Shown: in pieces, positions 42,345 through 51,750 of the stretch | Numbering within the stretch: position 1 is the first letter of the stretch | Layout of the letters: every line of letters begins with the position of its first letter | Assembly (NCBI GenBank): GCA_964454005.1 | Contig: CAYVQE010000008.1 | Location: forward strand, 30,263 to 94,262 | From: CAYVQE01 sp964454005 | GTDB taxonomy: Bacteria; Myxococcota; B64-G9 | Direction: 5' to 3' | Length of the DNA: 64,000 nucleotides | The notes under the pieces: model-generated | Seen by the model: the letters and a program-made list of their open reading frames with translations, nothing else | Told to the model about the DNA's origin: nothing | Databases searched by the model: none | Program-made: the position numbers and the translations under genes

Positions 42345-42645
42345 GAGCCCTGTTCGGCGTGCAACTGGGAGCGCGCCGATCGGATGCCGCATCCGGTGAA
42401 CCGGGTGGACTGGACCGACGCGCGGCGCTACTGCTCCTGGGCGGGCAAACGGCTGCCCACGGCGGCCGAGTGGGAGCGGGCGGCTCGCGGTCCGGACGGG
42501 CGTATCTATCCCTGGGGTGATCGGAAGCCGAGCTGCGCGCCAGCCACCGCAGCTACCGCGGACCCCGCTACCGCTCGACCCGGCTCGGCTTCCGTTGCGC
42601 CCTCAGCCCCGGCGTTCGTAGCGGCCCATCAGCTCGGCGTCGGCG
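42345..42645 (+). pseudogene. Remnant of an FGE/SUMF sulfatase-modifying-factor domain gene
   Basis: In one frame the DNA encodes CNWERADRMPHPVNRVDW, DARRYCSWAGKRLPTAAEWE, RAARGPDGRIYPWGD, the middle of the formylglycine-generating-enzyme fold. At about 42520 the frame shifts and the next stretch encodes SHRSYRGPRYRSTRLGFRCA, which is the very end of that fold. The region between, normally about 80 residues, is missing. There is no start codon or signal upstream of the first block. It overlaps the end of the convergent PEBP gene and is a decayed fragment. Confidence 0.75.
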
Positions 42646-43058
42646 ATGACGTGGCCCTGCATGGCTGCGTCCAGTTGCTCGCGGGTGGCGCCGGGGGGCA
42701 GGTCGAGGCGGGTGTCCAGGGCGTAGAGGCGGAAGAAGTAGCGGTGCTCGCGGTCGGGCGGACAGGGGCCGAAGTAGCCCAGGTCGCCGGAGGTGCCGCT
42801 GCCCTGGATGCCCTCGGGTTCGGCGCCTTCCGGGATCTGTTCTTGCGTCGGAGGGATGTTGTAGACCACCCAGTGGTCCCACAGCCCGTCTTCGCGGATG
42901 TGGCCCGGCACGTCCGGGTCGTCCATGATCAGTGCCAGGCTCCGGGCCTGGGCCGGCACCGCGGCGATGTTCAGCGGCGGGCTGACGTTGTCGCCGTCGC
43001 AGGTGTGGCGGCTGGGAATGGTCTGTCCGGGCTCGAATGCTGGGCTGATGATCTGCAT
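42603..43058 (-). CDS. YbhB/YbcL-family phosphatidylethanolamine-binding-like protein
   Basis: The protein has 151 residues, typical for the family. Diagnostic stretches are IPSRHTCDGDNVSPPLNIAA, SLALIMDDPDVPG, WDHWVVYNIPP and GYFGPCPPDREHRYFFRLYA. The group is of unclear function; homologues bind small anionic ligands and influence kinase signalling. AGGAGG lies at ideal spacing from the ATG. It follows rtcB by 81 bp in the same direction and may be part of the same transcript. Confidence 0.93.
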   Translation of the reverse strand: MQIISPAFEPGQTIPSRHTCDGDNVSPPLNIAAVPAQARSLALIMDDPDVPGHIREDGLWDHWVVYNIPPTQEQIPEGAEPEGIQGSGTSGDLGYFGPCPPDREHRYFFRLYALDTRLDLPPGATREQLDAAMQGHVIADAELMGRYERRG

Positions 43059-43139
43059 GACGGCCTCCTAGGCTGTAGCGTCGCGCGGACGCTGGGTTGG
43101 GGTTGTGGTTGCGCGCTGGAGCGGGCCGGCCGGCTCGGC

Positions 43140-44600
43140 TCAACCCTTGATCACCACCAGCGGCTCCAGCTTGACCACCCGGCGGCACAGGCCGGCGCCC
43201 TCGAGCACCCGCACCACGTCGGCGGCGTCCTTGTACGCCTCGGGCATCTCCTCGGCCAGGGTGGAGCGCGAGGCCGAGCGCACCCGGATGCCCCGCTGGC
43301 CGAGTTCGGCGGCGATGGAGCGGCCGCGGGCGGTCTTCTTGGCCTGGTTGCGGCTCAGCAGCCGGCCCGCCCCGTGGCAGGTCGAGCCGTAGGCCTCGTC
43401 CAGGCCGCGCTCGGTGCCCACCAGCACGTGGGAGTAGCGGCCCATGTCGCCGGGCACCAGGGCCGGCTGGCCGACCGATCGGTAGTCCGCCGGCACCTCG
43501 GGATGGCCCGCTGGAAAAGCCCGGGTGGCCCCCTTGCGGTGGACGCACAAGCGCCGCTGCCGGCCGTCGACCTGATGGTTCTCGAGCTTGGCCATGTTGT
43601 GGGCCACGTCGTAGACCAGCTCCAGCCCCAGGCGCTCCAGCGGCCGCTCCAGCACCTGGGTGAAGGCCCGGCGCACCCAGTGGCAGATCAGCTGCCGGTT
43701 GACGAAGGCGTAGTTGGCCGCCGCCGCCATGGCCGCTAGGTAGGCCCGACCGGCGGCCGAGTCCACCGGGGCGCAGGCCAGCTGGCGGTCGGGCAGCACC
43801 AGCCCGTGGCGTTCGGCGGCCCGCGGCATGCGCTTGAGGAAGTCGCTGCACACCTGGTGACCCAGCCCGCGCGAACCGGTGTGCACCAGCACGGCGATCT
43901 GGCCCTGTTGCAGCCCGAACCGCTCGGCGGCCTGCTGGTGGTGGACCTCGGTGACCACATCCACCTCGATGAAGTGGTTGCCCGAGCCCAGGGTGCCGAG
44001 CTGGGAGCGGCCCCGCTCGAATGCCCGGTCGGAGATGTCGGCCACCGCGGCGTCCGGGATGCAGCCGTCCGACTCGATGTGGACCCGATCCCCCGGCTCG
44101 GTGAAGTCCCGCTGCTCGGCCCAACCCACGCCTTGCTCCAGCACCGCGATCAGATCCTTGCGGCCCAGCTTCAGGTCGGCCCGGCGCGAGCCCACCCCGG
44201 CCGGCACCGCCTGGGCCAAGCCCTCGGCCAGCAGGTCCAGCCAGCCCTCCAGCTCCTCGCGGCCCAGCCGGGAGCGCATCAGGCGCACCCCGCAGTTGAT
44301 GTCGTAGCCGACCCCGCCCGGCGAGACCACCCCGCGCTCGACGTCGAAGGCGGCCACCCCGCCGATGGCAAAGCCGTAGCCCTGGTGGATGTCCGGCATG
44401 CCGATCGAGGGGCCCACCAGCCCGGGCAGCTGGGCCACATTGGCCACCTGGCGCAGGCTGGCATCGTCGTGCAGGGCCTGCTCGAGCCGTTTGTCGGCGT
44501 ATACCAGTCCAGCGCGGTCCGCTGTGCCCGCGATGTCCAGCTTCAGGCGCCAGGGGTCCTGGCGCCGGACGGCGGTGATCACGGCCGGAGCGGTTGCCAT
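43140..44600 (-). CDS. rtcB: RNA-splicing ligase RtcB
   Basis: The protein has 486 residues, the usual length. Metal and catalytic residues are visible: GMPDIHQGYGFAIGGVAAFD, GGVGYDINCGVRLM, LGSGNHFIEV, VLVHTGSRGLGHQV, YDVAHNMAKLE, the guanylylated His region YGSTCHGAGRLLSRNQAK. RtcB joins 2',3'-cyclic phosphate and 5'-OH RNA ends using GTP and Mn, acting in tRNA and rRNA repair. The preceding pfpI-like gene ends 10 bp upstream, and a sigma-54 promoter lies ahead of both. Confidence 0.97.
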   Translation of the reverse strand: MATAPAVITAVRRQDPWRLKLDIAGTADRAGLVYADKRLEQALHDDASLRQVANVAQLPGLVGPSIGMPDIHQGYGFAIGGVAAFDVERGVVSPGGVGYDINCGVRLMRSRLGREELEGWLDLLAEGLAQAVPAGVGSRRADLKLGRKDLIAVLEQGVGWAEQRDFTEPGDRVHIESDGCIPDAAVADISDRAFERGRSQLGTLGSGNHFIEVDVVTEVHHQQAAERFGLQQGQIAVLVHTGSRGLGHQVCSDFLKRMPRAAERHGLVLPDRQLACAPVDSAAGRAYLAAMAAAANYAFVNRQLICHWVRRAFTQVLERPLERLGLELVYDVAHNMAKLENHQVDGRQRRLCVHRKGATRAFPAGHPEVPADYRSVGQPALVPGDMGRYSHVLVGTERGLDEAYGSTCHGAGRLLSRNQAKKTARGRSIAAELGQRGIRVRSASRSTLAEEMPEAYKDAADVVRVLEGAGLCRRVVKLEPLVVIKG

Positions 44601-44610
44601 GGCGGTCGGC

Positions 44611-45141
44611 CTAGCCGGTGCCCTGGCGGACAGCGTCGATGATCGCCCGCAGGAAGGCGGGCAGGTCGTCCGGCGTGCGGCTGGTGATTAGCTTGCCGTC
44701 GCTGACCACCTCGCGGTCGACCCACTCGGCTCCGGCATGGGTCAGATCGTCGCGGATGGCGAAGAACGAGGTGACCACCTTGCCCTCGAGGATGCCGGCC
44801 GAAGCCAGCATCCAGCCGGCGTGGCAGATGGCGGCCACCACCCCGCCGGCGGCGTGCATGTCGCGCACCAGGGCCACCATGGATTTGTGGCGGCGCATGT
44901 GATCCGGCGCATAGCCGCCCGGGATGACCACGGCGTCGTGATCGGCGGCCTTGACATCGGCAGCGCCGGCCGCGGCGGTCAGCGGCATGCCATACTTGCC
45001 CTTGTAGCTATCGCCCTTCTTCGCCCCGACCACCGTGACCCGGGCGCCGGCCTCCTGCAGCCGGTAGTAGGGGTAGATGAACTCGTACTCGTTGTACAGC
45101 TGCTCGGCCAGGATCAACACCGACTTGCCTTCGAGCTCCAT
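44611..45141 (-). CDS. DJ-1/PfpI-family protein
   Basis: The protein has 176 residues from the ATG at 45141, preceded by AAGGAGG. It has the family core with the acidic residue near the start (AEQLYNEYEFIYPYYRL), VVIPGGYAPDHMRRH and the nucleophile Cys in AAICHAGWMLASAGIL, then AGAEWVDREVVSDGKLITSR. Members are proteases, deglycases or stress proteins; it lacks a signal peptide. It is the first gene of a likely pfpI-rtcB-PEBP transcript driven by a sigma-54 promoter. Confidence 0.93.
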   Translation of the reverse strand: MELEGKSVLILAEQLYNEYEFIYPYYRLQEAGARVTVVGAKKGDSYKGKYGMPLTAAAGAADVKAADHDAVVIPGGYAPDHMRRHKSMVALVRDMHAAGGVVAAICHAGWMLASAGILEGKVVTSFFAIRDDLTHAGAEWVDREVVSDGKLITSRTPDDLPAFLRAIIDAVRQGTG

Positions 45142-45223
45142 GGACAGCCTCCTTTGCGCAGCTGAAGCGGCGGTGGCCAGCATGCGGCCGCGAGGGCCGC
45201 CGTTCAGGTCTCACCGCAATATT

Positions 45224-45239
45224 AGCAAATTCGGTGCCG
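45224..45239 (-). promoter_or_regulatory. Sigma-54 promoter of the pfpI-rtcB operon
   Basis: Minus-strand CGGCACCGAATTTGCT matches the sigma-54 consensus (TGGCAC-N5-TTGCW) with only the first base different; the GG and GC elements are 10 bases apart. Transcription would start near 45213, leaving a leader of about 70 bases. An AT-rich stretch lies over the -12 box. Confidence 0.68.
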
Positions 45240-45349
45240 GGAATGGGAGGGCGGAAGGCGCTTGTTTGCACGGCCTTCCCGTTGTTCGGGTTCCGGCCGG
45301 TTCATTTTCGGCCGTTCGAAGTGCGCTTGATGGCAGCCGCTGCGATCGG

Positions 45350-47173
45350 TCAGGCGCGGGTCTTGGGGTTGCGGCGCTTGGCGGTCAGGGCGCGCTTGCG
45401 CAGGCGGATGGCGTCCGGGGTGACCTCGACCAGCTCGTCGTCACGGATCCACTCCAGGCAGCGCTCCAGCGGCATGGCCTGGGGCGGCGAGACCACCGTG
45501 TTCTCGTCCCTGCCGGCGGCTCGCAGGTTGGTCAGCTTCTTGGGCCGCACCGCGTTGACGTCCAGGTCGATGTCGCGGGAGTGCTCGCCGATGATCATGC
45601 CCTGGTAGACCTCGGTGCCCGGGCGGATGAACAGCCGGCCGCGGGGTTGCAAGTGGAACAGAGCATAGGGTGTGGTCTGGCCCGGCCGATCGGCCACCAG
45701 CGCACCAGAAGAGCGCTGGGCGATGGGGCCGGTCCAGCCCATCCAACCGTCGAACAGGCTGTGCTGCACGATGGTGCCGCGGGTGGCGGTCAGCAGCTGG
45801 CTGCGCAACCCGAACAGGCCGCGGGTGGGCACGCGGTACTCCAGCCGCACCCGCGAGCCGTCCTGGCGCTGGGCGAGCAGCTCGGCGTGGCGCTTGCCCA
45901 GCGCCTCGGTGACCTGGCCCAGGTGCTCGGGCGGCACGTCGGCCACCAGTAGCTCCACCGGCTCTTCGACCCCGGTCGGGCCGCGGCGGGTGACCACCTG
46001 CGGGCAGCCCACGCACAGCTCGTAGCCCTCGCGGCGCAGGTTCTCGATCAGCACTGCTAGCTGCAGGTCGCCGCGGCCCAACACCCGGAACCGATCCGGG
46101 CTGTCGCCGTCCTCGACCCGGATGCTGACGTTGGCATAGGCCTCCAGGTACAGCCGCTCGCGCAGCTGGCGGCTGGTCAGGTACCGGCCGGAGCGGCCGG
46201 CCAGGGGACCGTCGTTGATCTGGAAGGTCATGCTGACGGTGGGCTCGTCGACCGCGATGCGTTCCAGCCGTCGGGGGGCCTCCGGATCGCACAGGCTGTC
46301 GCCCACCTCGACCCGCTCGATGCCGGCCAGCGCCACGATGTCGCCGCAGCGGGCCTGCTCGCGGTTGATGCGCTGCAGGCCGCTGAAGGTGAAGATGCCG
46401 GTCACCCGGGCCGGGTGCGGCTCGGCCGCCCGGCCCACCACGGCCACCGCCTGGTTGGGCCGCAGCCGGCCGGCCAGCAGCCGGCCGACCACCAACCGGC
46501 CGACGTAGGGATCGTAGGCCAGCTGGTTGACCTGCAGGCACAGGGGCTGATCCGAGTGGTCAGCGGGCGCCGGCAGGGTGTCGACCAGGGCGCGCACCAG
46601 CGGGCGCAGATCGCGGCCCGGCTCCTGGGGGTCGTTGCTGGCGCGGCCCTCGCGGGCCACCAGGTAGAGCACCGGGAAGTCGAGCTGGGTCTCGTTGGCG
46701 CCGAGGTCGATGTACAGGTCGTAGATGGCGTCGAGCACCTGGGCTGGCCGGGCGTCGGCGCGGTCGATTTTGTTGATGGCCACCACCGACGGCAGGCCGC
46801 GCTCCAGCGCCTTGCGCAGCACGAAGCGGGTCTGGGGCAGGGGGCCCTCGGCCGCGTCGACCAGCAGCAGCACCCCGTCGACCATGCGCAGGGCGCGCTC
46901 CACCTCACCGCCGAAGTCGGCGTGGCCCGGCGTGTCCACGATTTGCAGCCGGTGGTCGCCGAAGCGCACCGAGGTGCACTTGGCCATGATGGTGATGCCG
47001 CGCTCGCGCTCCTGGGCGTCGCTGTCCAGGGCCCGATCCTGCACAACTTGGTTGTCGCGAAACAGCCCGCTCTGGCGGAACAGGGCGTCGACCAAAGTAG
47101 TCTTGCCGTGATCCACGTGGGCGATGATGGCCAGGTTGCGCAGCTCGGCGCGCATCGACTCGGGCTCGCTCAC
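45350..47173 (-). CDS. typA: Ribosome-associated GTPase TypA/BipA
   Basis: The protein has 607 residues. The GTPase domain has G1 AHVDHGKTT, the switch I RGITI, G3 DTPGHADFGGE, G4 NKID and G5. Domains II-III and the BipA-specific C-terminal domain follow (LTATRGTIVQHSLFDGWMG, GIMIIG-like GMIIGEHSRDIDLDVNAVRP, KKLTNLRA). BipA binds 70S ribosomes and assists 50S assembly and stress adaptation. The tail is strongly basic. No neighbour is co-directional within 130 bp on either side. Confidence 0.97.
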   Translation of the reverse strand: MSEPESMRAELRNLAIIAHVDHGKTTLVDALFRQSGLFRDNQVVQDRALDSDAQERERGITIMAKCTSVRFGDHRLQIVDTPGHADFGGEVERALRMVDGVLLLVDAAEGPLPQTRFVLRKALERGLPSVVAINKIDRADARPAQVLDAIYDLYIDLGANETQLDFPVLYLVAREGRASNDPQEPGRDLRPLVRALVDTLPAPADHSDQPLCLQVNQLAYDPYVGRLVVGRLLAGRLRPNQAVAVVGRAAEPHPARVTGIFTFSGLQRINREQARCGDIVALAGIERVEVGDSLCDPEAPRRLERIAVDEPTVSMTFQINDGPLAGRSGRYLTSRQLRERLYLEAYANVSIRVEDGDSPDRFRVLGRGDLQLAVLIENLRREGYELCVGCPQVVTRRGPTGVEEPVELLVADVPPEHLGQVTEALGKRHAELLAQRQDGSRVRLEYRVPTRGLFGLRSQLLTATRGTIVQHSLFDGWMGWTGPIAQRSSGALVADRPGQTTPYALFHLQPRGRLFIRPGTEVYQGMIIGEHSRDIDLDVNAVRPKKLTNLRAAGRDENTVVSPPQAMPLERCLEWIRDDELVEVTPDAIRLRKRALTAKRRNPKTRA

Positions 47174-47309
47174 ACCTTTCCTCCGCTCAGGGCACCCGGC
47201 CGGCCGCTGCGCGGCCGACCAGTGCCGCCGGCTGCTTACGCTACCTGGCAGCTGGGGTCAACAGGAAAGAGCGGGCTCTGGTTCTTTGCCCCTTAGCCGG
47301 CGCAGCGGC

Positions 47310-50300
47310 TCAGTTGGTGAAGTCCTGCAGGAACTCGTCCCAGGTGGTGTCCTGGCTCCAGACCGCGCCGGCGTCGGTGTAGGCGGCGTCCACGCTGGAG
47401 CTGGGGAAGTAGATGGCCATGCCCTTGGCGCCGGGGTGGCTGGACTGGGCCCGGTTGTAGGCGATGGAGATCTCCAGCTGAGCCACCAGGTCCGCGGCCG
47501 CGTCGCGCACCGCCTGCGGCAGGCCGGCCTCGGCGGCCAGCAGCTCGGCGAAGTCCTGCAGGTCGCGGTGGTCGCTGTAGTAGAAGGACTGGCTGGACGA
47601 GCGCAGCGACTCCACGGTGGCGTAGCTGCCCGGGTTGGCCAGCAGGGCGTCGGCCAGATTGCTGATGGCGACGTCGAGCGCGGCCATGGTGTCCAGATCG
47701 ACCACCGACAGGGTGTCGTCCATGCTGGACTCGTTGTAGTAGGCGTCGACGATGGACGAGGCCAGCTCGAGCGGGGTCTGCTCCCAGTCGTTGACCAGCC
47801 CCGGTAAGAAGGCGTGGTAGGGCCAGCCGATGCCCGGCTCGGTCTCCTCCGAGGCCACCAGGTAGTGGGCGTAGGGCGCCGAGGCCTTGGCCACCTCCCA
47901 CATGCCCATCAGGCAGGCGTCGAAGCCGACGATGTCGACCTTGGCGCCCAGCTCATCGGTGATGCCCTGCATGGCCGCGGCGTAGTCGCCGTTGGAGATC
48001 GAAATCTCGCTGTTGGCCCCGTGGTCGTCGTTGGAAAAGCCCTTGGTGATCGGGCTGGTCGGCTGATCCTGCTTCCAGCCGTCGCCGTGGTCCCACATGA
48101 TGAAGGCGTAGTGGCGCGCCGGGTAGTTCTGCACCGCCCAGATGCCGAAGTCGCGCAAGGTCTGCCAGTCGCTCATGTCCTGCTCGCCCCAGTCCTCGAC
48201 CACGTCGTAGCCGCCCTGGGTGACGTAGATGACCTCGGCCGGGCCGTTGTAGGTGTCGAACAGCGCGGCGATGTGCACGTAGGGGGTGGAGCCGGCCTGG
48301 CCCATCTCGTCGACATCGTCGTAGCCGTAGCTCTCCAGGTTGTTGTCGGCGTTCAAGAACACGATGAAGGCCCACTCGTTGGCGTCCGGATCCAGCATGC
48401 AGCCGCCCTGGCCGTCGGGGATGTAGCCCACGTTGCAGGCGCAGGTGTAGCTGTCCGGCAGATCGGGCTGGCAGCGGTTCATGTGCTCCTGGTCGCAGGG
48501 GTTGGGCTTGCAGGGGTCGTCGACGCAATCGCCGCCGTAGGGCAGGGTGCCGGCCGGGCAGACGCACTCGTAGCTCGACCAGTCGGCTGCGGCCACGCAC
48601 TCGGGCGTGCCCGGGCAGAGATCACCGGCGCAGGGGTCGGCGCGGAAGGAGTAGAACAGCTCGTAGTCGCCGCCGTCCGAGTAGGAGTCGGCCCACAGGT
48701 AGTAGGTGCCGGCGTCCAGAAACTCCACCAGCTGGCCGCTGTATCCCGGCCCGGCGTCGTCGTCGCAGGCCACCTCGCTGGCCGGGTCCTCGCAGACGCT
48801 GCGCAAGTGCAGGCCGGTGTCGTAGCCCTCCATCAAGAACTCGGCCCGCATGGGCTCGGCCAGGTTGAAGCCGTAGACCCGATCGGGCCCGTTGCCCACG
48901 CAGCTGCCCTGGGCGTCGTCGACCGCATCGCTGGTCGAGCCGAGCACGCTGCCCTCGCCGATGGGCAGGCTGAGCGCGTCGGTGCAGGCCTCGCCGTGGG
49001 GGTTGGGGTCCGGGATGCAGCTGTCCGGATCGCCGGGATCGACGATCCAGCCCGGGTCGCAGTTGCAGCTGTAGTCGTTCGGCAGCACCGGCTCGCAGAC
49101 CGTCTGGCCGTCGACCTGGCAGGGGTTGGGCTCACAGGGGTCGTCGACGCACTGGCCGCTGCCCGGGTCGTAGATCATGCCGGGGCCGCAGCTCAGGGTG
49201 ACGGTGAGCAGGTAGACGCCGGTGTTGTAGCTGTAGCCGTCGATGAACAGGTAGTAGGTGCCCGGCTGCAGGTCGAGCTCGATCAACGAATCCAGCCCCT
49301 CGCCGCCGTCGTCGTCGCAGGCCAGTTCGCTGGCCGGGTCATCGCAGTCCGAGCGCAGGTGCAGCAGGGTGTCGTACTCCGAGCCGCTCAGGTCGAACAC
49401 GGCGTGGACCGATTCGTCGACGGTGAAGGTGTAGACCACCTCCTCGGCCGAGCCGTCGCGGCAGGAGCCGTCGTACTCGCCGCCCGAGCCGGTGGTGTCG
49501 CCGCTGGCGGTGCCGGCGTTCAGATCCAGCGGCAGCGGATCGGCGCAGGTGAATCCCTGGCCGGTCGCCAGGCAGTTGCCCGCACCGTCGTCTTCGTAGC
49601 CGGCATCGCACAGGCAGACCGCGGTGCCGCCGCTGTCGTCGCACTGCCCGTGGCCGGAGCAGGACCAGCCGAGCAGCCCGCAATCGGGCAGGCAGGAGCC
49701 GTCGCCATCGTTGTCCTGATAGCCGGCGGCGCACGACAGACAGCCGTCGCCGGTGTAGCCGACGTCGCAGATGCAAGCCACGCTGCCGGAGTGGTCGTCG
49801 CAGTGGCCGTGGGCGCCGCAGTCCAGCCCGGCGCTGGCGCAATCGGCCAGGCAGGTGCCGTCGCCGTCGTTGTCCTGGTAGCCGGCGGCGCAGAACTGGC
49901 AGTCGTCACCGGTGTACTCCACTTCGCAGACGCAGTCGGCGGTTCCGTCGGAGTCGTCGCAGCTGCCGTGGCCGTTGCAGCTCAGCCCGGCGCTGGCGCA
50001 GTCCGGCCGGCAGCTGCCGTTGCCGTCGTTGTCCTGGTAGCCGGCGGCGCAGCCCGAGCAATCGGCCCCGCTGTAGCCAGCGTCGCAGACGCAGACGGCG
50101 GTGCCGCTGCCGTCCTCGCAGTGGCCGTGCAGGCCGCAGTCCAGCCCGGCGATGAGGCAGCTGGGTTGGCAGACGCCGTCGCCGTCTTCATCTTGGTAGT
50201 CGGCGGCGCAGGCTGAACAGTCGTCGCCGGCGTAGCCAACATCGCAGACGCACTGCGCCTGGCCGGAGGCGTCGGAGCACTGGCCGTGGGCGCCGCAGTC

Positions 50301-51665
50301 CAGCCCGGCGGTGGCGCAATCGGGCAGGCAGGAGCCATCGCCGTCCTCATCCTGGTAACCGGCGGCGCAGCTTGCGCAGTCGTCGCCGGTATAGCCGTCG
50401 TCGCAGACGCAGACCGCGGTGCCCGAAGACGTGGAGCACTGGCCGTGGGCGCCGCAGTCCAGCCCGGCGCTGGCGCAATCGGGCATACAGGAGCCGTCGC
50501 CGTCGTCATCCTGGTAGCCGGCGTCGCACAGGTGGCAGCCCTGGCCGGTGTAGCCCGCATCGCAAACGCAGGCCGCCGTGCCCGAAGACGTGGAACACTG
50601 GCCGTGGGCGCCGCAGTCCAGCCCGGCGCTGGCGCAGTCGGGCAAACAGGATCCGTCACCGTCGTCATCCTGGTAGCCGGCAGCACACAGCTCGCAGTGG
50701 TCGCCGCCATAGGCGTCATCGCAGTCGCAGACCACTTGGCCGGACCTGTCGTCGCACTGGCCGTGGCCGTTGCAGGAGTTCGGCTGGCAGCTGTCGTCCT
50801 CGATGCAGCCGCCCTGGCCGTCGGGGTGGTAGCCGGGCGCGCATTCGTCGCAGGCCGCGCCCGACCAGCCCGCATCGCATTCGCAGCGGGCCGTGCCCGT
50901 AGCCGTGGAGCACTGGCCGTGCGCACCGCAGTCCAGCCCGGCGGTGGCGCAATCGGGCAGGCAGGCGCCGTCGCCGTCCGCATCCTGGTAGCCGGCGGCG
51001 CAGTCGGCGCAGTCCGGGCCGGTGTGGCCCTCGCCGCAGATGCAGACCGCTTCGCCGTCGGTGTCGGAGCACTGGCCGTGGTCGCCGCAGTCCAGTCCGG
51101 CGCTGGCGCAATCGGGCAGGCAGGAGCCGTCGCCGTCGTTGTCCTGGTGACCGGCGGCACAGCCCTCGCAGTGGGCGCCGGCGTAACCGGCGTCGCAGCT
51201 GCACACCGGCACCCCGCTGGAATCGTCGCAGTCGCCGTGGCCGCTGCAGGTGTCGGGGCCGCAGGTCGTGTCGGCCGCGCAGCCGCCTTGCCCATCTTCG
51301 TGGTAGCCGGGGGCGCATTCGGCGCAGCGCTCGCCGGCGTAGCCGGCATCGCAGGTGCACACCGGCACCCCGCTCGAGTCGTCGCAGCTGCCGTGGCCCG
51401 AGCAGGTCTCGAGCGTACAGCTGGCCTCCGGCTCGCAGACACCGTCGCCGTCCCCGTCGGCCCAGCCAGCGGCGCAGCTGTCGCAGCGCTGGCCGGCATA
51501 GCCCGTTTCGCATTCGCAGCGGAAGCCGTCCTCGGTCTCGACGCAGCTGCCGTGTCCGCTGCAGCTATCGGGTTCGCAGGCGGAAGGGTCGGCGCCACCG
51601 CCGCAGGCGGTCAGCACCAGGCCCAGCCCGAGGCCCAGAATCGCGGTCCATGTGCCTGTTTTCAT
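47310..51665 (-). CDS. Giant Cys-rich lipoprotein with EGF-like repeats and a C-terminal clostripain (C11) protease domain
   Basis: The protein has 1451 residues. A lipoprotein signal ends in LVLTAC (Cys21). About 13 EGF-like modules of roughly 50 residues fill the next 700 residues (unit CxxHGxC...CxCDxGYxGxxC...CAAGYQDxDGDGSC). Two PPC-like beta domains (about 700-830 and 900-1010) and further short Cys-rich modules follow. The last 330 residues are a C11 peptidase: WAFIVFLNADNNLESYGYDD, the catalytic His in IMWDHGDGW and Cys in GFDACLMG. It would be a surface-anchored protease, for example acting on other cells or host/prey proteins. A good sigma-70 promoter precedes it. Confidence 0.9.
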   Translation of the reverse strand: MKTGTWTAILGLGLGLVLTACGGGADPSACEPDSCSGHGSCVETEDGFRCECETGYAGQRCDSCAAGWADGDGDGVCEPEASCTLETCSGHGSCDDSSGVPVCTCDAGYAGERCAECAPGYHEDGQGGCAADTTCGPDTCSGHGDCDDSSGVPVCSCDAGYAGAHCEGCAAGHQDNDGDGSCLPDCASAGLDCGDHGQCSDTDGEAVCICGEGHTGPDCADCAAGYQDADGDGACLPDCATAGLDCGAHGQCSTATGTARCECDAGWSGAACDECAPGYHPDGQGGCIEDDSCQPNSCNGHGQCDDRSGQVVCDCDDAYGGDHCELCAAGYQDDDGDGSCLPDCASAGLDCGAHGQCSTSSGTAACVCDAGYTGQGCHLCDAGYQDDDGDGSCMPDCASAGLDCGAHGQCSTSSGTAVCVCDDGYTGDDCASCAAGYQDEDGDGSCLPDCATAGLDCGAHGQCSDASGQAQCVCDVGYAGDDCSACAADYQDEDGDGVCQPSCLIAGLDCGLHGHCEDGSGTAVCVCDAGYSGADCSGCAAGYQDNDGNGSCRPDCASAGLSCNGHGSCDDSDGTADCVCEVEYTGDDCQFCAAGYQDNDGDGTCLADCASAGLDCGAHGHCDDHSGSVACICDVGYTGDGCLSCAAGYQDNDGDGSCLPDCGLLGWSCSGHGQCDDSGGTAVCLCDAGYEDDGAGNCLATGQGFTCADPLPLDLNAGTASGDTTGSGGEYDGSCRDGSAEEVVYTFTVDESVHAVFDLSGSEYDTLLHLRSDCDDPASELACDDDGGEGLDSLIELDLQPGTYYLFIDGYSYNTGVYLLTVTLSCGPGMIYDPGSGQCVDDPCEPNPCQVDGQTVCEPVLPNDYSCNCDPGWIVDPGDPDSCIPDPNPHGEACTDALSLPIGEGSVLGSTSDAVDDAQGSCVGNGPDRVYGFNLAEPMRAEFLMEGYDTGLHLRSVCEDPASEVACDDDAGPGYSGQLVEFLDAGTYYLWADSYSDGGDYELFYSFRADPCAGDLCPGTPECVAAADWSSYECVCPAGTLPYGGDCVDDPCKPNPCDQEHMNRCQPDLPDSYTCACNVGYIPDGQGGCMLDPDANEWAFIVFLNADNNLESYGYDDVDEMGQAGSTPYVHIAALFDTYNGPAEVIYVTQGGYDVVEDWGEQDMSDWQTLRDFGIWAVQNYPARHYAFIMWDHGDGWKQDQPTSPITKGFSNDDHGANSEISISNGDYAAAMQGITDELGAKVDIVGFDACLMGMWEVAKASAPYAHYLVASEETEPGIGWPYHAFLPGLVNDWEQTPLELASSIVDAYYNESSMDDTLSVVDLDTMAALDVAISNLADALLANPGSYATVESLRSSSQSFYYSDHRDLQDFAELLAAEAGLPQAVRDAAADLVAQLEISIAYNRAQSSHPGAKGMAIYFPSSSVDAAYTDAGAVWSQDTTWDEFLQDFTN

Positions 51666-51750
51666 TTGAATCCTCTCCGAGGGAGATCATGGGTTGTCCC
51701 AGTGGACGGAACAGACGGCGGCTTTGTTCACCGGCGTCGTGCTCACCGGA

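Noticed and set aside
47174..47309. TTGACC-like element upstream of typA
   Set aside because: No -10 match at a 16-18 bp spacing.
47814..50216. Long open frame on the plus strand opposite the EGF/C11 gene (800 codons, Ala/Val-rich)
   Set aside because: It mirrors the GC-rich, repetitive codon pattern of the minus-strand EGF gene. It has no recognisable domain and no ribosome site, while the minus-strand frame has EGF and protease motifs.
49500..51300. Regularly spaced near-identical DNA repeats that could suggest a CRISPR array
   Set aside because: The repeats are in-frame EGF-like modules of about 150 bp with Cys codon periodicity and no short palindromic direct repeats separated by unique spacers.
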